DNA of 36,021 bases from Bacteroidota bacterium (GTDB lineage Bacteria; Bacteroidota; Ignavibacteria; UBA10030; UBA8401), in the NCBI GenBank assembly GCA_013361065.1, contig JABWAK010000018.1, positions 1-36,021 on the forward strand, in the 5' to 3' direction. Positions 34,058-36,021 of the stretch are shown here, in pieces (position 1 is the first letter of the stretch; every line of letters begins with the position of its first letter). The position numbers and the translations under genes were made by a program. The notes below the pieces were generated by a model that was not told the origin of the DNA, searched no databases, and saw only the letters and a program-made list of their open reading frames with translations.

Positions 34058-34358
34058 TCACGCGTTGCGTTTGGGCATGCGTGATGAGGACGTGTTTGAG
34101 TCCGGGATTCCGGGGAGGTTCGTTCGCGCGGGCCTCCCCGGCTCCCATCCCGGCCGGCGGGCGGAAGTACTCTCGATCGTTCGACACAGTGCGATTCGGG
34201 CGGAGGTCCCGGAGCAGCCGCAGGGTGGAACCCGATCGGCCTCGGAGAGGCCGCTAAGCATCGTCTTCATACGATTCGCGCTTGTCGATTGGTGATTCCA
34301 ACCCTTGTGTTGGGCCGACCTGTTCCGTCACGGAGGGTGGACAGGTCGGGCTTTTCTT
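34057..34358 (+). promoter_or_regulatory. Structured leader between mraZ and rsmH with a terminator-like final hairpin
   Basis: This 320-base gene-free stretch has four perfect stems: ATCACGC/GCGTGAT (34057-34063 with 34079-34085), CCGGGGAGG/CCTCCCCGG (34110-34118 with 34133-34141), CGGCCTC/GAGGCCG with loop GGA (34237-34253), and CCGACCTGT/ACAGGTCGG (34315-34323 with 34341-34349). The last is followed by GCTTTTCTT, the form of an intrinsic terminator, and ends about 20 bases before the rsmH start. High GC makes some stems likely by chance, but the last looks functional. I see no coding sequence I believe in here. Confidence 0.55.
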
Positions 34359-34377
34359 GCCCCCCGGGGGCGCTCCC

Positions 34378-35307
34378 GTGAACCAGCCGACCGGCGGTCA
34401 TTGGCCCGTGCTGGTCCGCGACGTCGAGACCTGGCTGACGCCGGTCATCGAACGCCGCTGGATCGACTGCACGATCGGCCTGGGCGGCCACGCCCGCGCC
34501 TTGTTCGAGCGGGCGCCCGCCGTAGTACGCCTGCTGGCCCTCGATGTCGACGAAGAAAACCTGGCCGCGGCCATCAGTAACCTGGACGCTTATCGCGACC
34601 GCGTCGACGCCGTATGTGGCAACTTTCGCGACCTCGGCGACATCCTGTCGCGGCACGGCATCGAACCGGCGGACGCAATCCTCGCGGACCTGGGCTTCAG
34701 CAGCAATCAGGTCGCCGACCCCGGCCGCGGCCTCAGTTTCGAGCTGGACGGCCCGCTCGACATGCGCCTGGATCGGACGCTGCGAACAACCGCGGCCGAC
34801 CTGGTCAACCGGCTGGGCGAAAAGCAGCTCGCCGATCTACTTTACTTCGAGAGTCAGGAACCGTTCAGCCGAAGAATCTCGAAGCTCATCTGCCGCGCGC
34901 GGCGCGACGCGCGCATCACGACCACGTCCCAACTGGCGGCGATCGTGACGCGTGCCGTCGGCGGACGGCGAGGCCGGCTGCACCCGGCCACTCGCACCTT
35001 TCTCGCGCTCCGGGCGGCGGTCAATCGCGAGGGCGAAGCCCTGGACGAACTGCTGGCCGCGGCGCCGGCGGCCCTGCGGCCCGGCGGACGCATCGCGATC
35101 ATCAGCTTTCACAGCGGCGAGGACCGCCGCGTGAAAGAGAGCTTCCGGCGAAACGCCAGGCTGGGCGTTTACCGGCTGTTGACGCGTTCGCCGGTGACGG
35201 CCGACGACGAGGAGGCGTCCGCAAATCCGCGGTCGCGCTCGGCCAAGTTGCGTGTGGCGGAGCGGACGGACGTCCCGCTTTCAGAAGTGTCGGCCGAAAC
35301 GCGTTGA
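34378..35307 (+). CDS. rsmH: 16S rRNA (cytosine(1402)-N(4))-methyltransferase RsmH (MraW)
   Basis: 309 residues from GTG 34378, where GGGGG precedes it and the canonical GHWPVLVRDVETWL opening follows; a TTG at 34282 would add 32 unrelated residues overlapping the hairpins. SAM-binding and family text: IDCTIGLGGHARAL, LALDVDEENL, DAILADLGFSSNQVADPGRGLSFELDGPLDMRLD, HPATRTFLALRAAVNREGEALDELLAAAP and GRIAIISFHSGEDRRVKESFR. It methylates N4 of C1402 in 16S rRNA using S-adenosylmethionine. It follows mraZ as usual in the dcw cluster. The usual downstream ftsL is not recognisable by sequence; a 225-base gap follows, in which I see no convincing gene. Confidence 0.95.
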   Translation: MNQPTGGHWPVLVRDVETWLTPVIERRWIDCTIGLGGHARALFERAPAVVRLLALDVDEENLAAAISNLDAYRDRVDAVCGNFRDLGDILSRHGIEPADAILADLGFSSNQVADPGRGLSFELDGPLDMRLDRTLRTTAADLVNRLGEKQLADLLYFESQEPFSRRISKLICRARRDARITTTSQLAAIVTRAVGGRRGRLHPATRTFLALRAAVNREGEALDELLAAAPAALRPGGRIAIISFHSGEDRRVKESFRRNARLGVYRLLTRSPVTADDEEASANPRSRSAKLRVAERTDVPLSEVSAETR

Positions 35308-35532
35308 CCGCCGGCCGCCTCGCGATCATGGTGGATGTGCGGACGTATCGGGACTCATCGCGCATAGCGCGGAACCGCGGTACGGGCATGCATCAGGCGG
35401 CGCCGCGCGGCGGACCCGCAAGTGACGTTCGCGAAATTGAATCTGATACTTGAAAAGCGCGTGCATTCGCGCGACGACCGGATAACATTCAGCGCCGTAT
35501 GTTGACTCGTTCCGACGACAGGGAGGTTTCGG

Positions 35533-36021
35533 GTGTCTACTGAGAGCAGGCTGGGACTTTTCATCGGGTTTGTCTTCATCGTTCTTTTCGCCGTCGTGAT
35601 GTTCGGACCCGCCTCGTCGAACCAGCGGAACCAGCCCGCGATGTTCGGCGCTTCGGAGTCCGTCAAACCCAACGAGCCGCTGGCCGCCGGCGCGCAGGGC
35701 GATCCGTCGTCGAACGGCGCCGGTCGCCTCAACGTCACGCGCAATCTGCCCGCGCCGCGCACCGTCGGCACGCAGACGCCCCAGCCGACGCCGCCCGCCG
35801 CTCAAGCGGAAGAAGACGACACGTCGCTGATCAGCGACCGCATGATGGTGCACGCCGAGCCGCGAGAGACCGGCCTGCCCGTCGTTCCGACCTCAGTCGA
35901 ACGCAACGCCCCCCACGAGCAATTGGCGGACGCGTCGCGCGCCGCCGGTCACGACGACGCGACGCGACCGCCGACAGGCGTCGATTCCCCGGCCGCATCG
36001 GCGGCCGCCGCCGCTGCACCG
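35533..36021 (+). CDS. N-terminally membrane-anchored, low-complexity protein, 3' partial
   Basis: The frame runs off the right edge; 163 codons are present. GTG at 35533 has GGGAGG seven bases upstream. A single membrane helix (LGLFIGFVFIVLFAVVMFG) begins after seven residues, with a short cytoplasmic head, type II topology. The rest is a periplasmic Pro/Ala/Thr/Asp-rich region (about residues 30-163) ending in an Ala run, as in linkers leading to a folded domain. Its place after rsmH suggests a division or peptidoglycan-associated protein, possibly with a LysM-type domain beyond the window; that is a guess from position. Confidence 0.7.
   Translation, partial: MSTESRLGLFIGFVFIVLFAVVMFGPASSNQRNQPAMFGASESVKPNEPLAAGAQGDPSSNGAGRLNVTRNLPAPRTVGTQTPQPTPPAAQAEEDDTSLISDRMMVHAEPRETGLPVVPTSVERNAPHEQLADASRAAGHDDATRPPTGVDSPAASAAAAAAP

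Noticed and set aside
35328-35453. A 41-codon frame between rsmH and the next gene
   Set aside because: No ribosome site, no recognisable content and no overlap with neighbours; FtsL, which might be expected here, would need a membrane helix, and none is present.
1-36021. tRNA, rRNA or CRISPR loci
   Set aside because: No cloverleaf, rRNA core sequence or regular repeat-spacer pattern was seen on reading both strands; a covariance-model scan could still find small RNAs.

Overview
The window looks like two genomes joined in one contig. Bases 1 to about 30,680 read as a moderately GC-rich member of the Bacteroidota/Ignavibacteriota/Kapaibacteriota side of the FCB group. The best marker is the glycoside hydrolase at 24771-25841, whose C-terminus is a type IX secretion sorting domain of the form NYPNPFNPST...GMYLCRL. 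From about 30,680 to the end the sequence is clearly more GC-rich, with G/C third positions, and carries a Wzz-like protein, a glycosyltransferase, mraZ and rsmH of a probable planctomycete. Two genes are cut mid-frame at the same point: a molybdopterin oxidoreductase on the minus strand and the Wzz-like gene on the plus strand. A chimeric assembly is the simplest explanation. The lineage calls are inferences from protein character.

Bases 1-13184 are one long plus-strand operon of eleven genes, nearly all coupled by four-base stop/start overlaps. In order they are: an alpha/beta-hydrolase peptidase or esterase, a secreted serine hydrolase, two sugar-type ABC permeases and a solute-binding protein (no ATPase in view), four ADP-ribosylglycohydrolase (ARH/DraG) family proteins, a fused citrate lyase gamma-beta chain, and the citrate lyase alpha chain. 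One of the four ARH paralogues has lost all its metal-binding aspartates. Grouping ARH enzymes with citrate lyase is unusual. The citrate lyase prosthetic group contains a ribosyl-ribose glycosidic bond of the kind some ARH enzymes cleave, so this is my main candidate for an undescribed system. The operon ends in a cluster of palindromes and a terminator.

Bases 13456-17525 hold a DEDDh exonuclease, a bidirectional terminator, a lipoprotein, an RsbU-type PP2C phosphatase, and a complete IS481-family element with 26-bp inverted ends and a perfect 7-bp target duplication. The element sits in the loop of a former hairpin, and its transposase start codon lies in an internal 11-bp inverted repeat.

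Bases 17526-24749 carry a Uup-type ABC-F ATPase (minus strand), then a plus-strand run: a tiny zinc ribbon, a ChbG/YdjC-type deacetylase, a metallophosphoesterase fused to a PQQ-like propeller, a serine hydrolase, a DUF2721-type membrane protein and a VF530 protein. Bases 24771-30680 are minus strand: the secreted GH16 enzyme and a respiratory molybdoenzyme operon (catalytic subunit, four-cluster ferredoxin, NrfD membrane subunit, and a membrane-anchored GcvH-like protein without its lipoyl lysine).

Bases 30681-36021, the planctomycete-like part, hold exopolysaccharide-type genes followed by mraZ, a 320-base hairpin-rich leader, rsmH, and the start of a membrane-anchored protein cut by the window end. 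I saw no tRNA, rRNA or CRISPR array.
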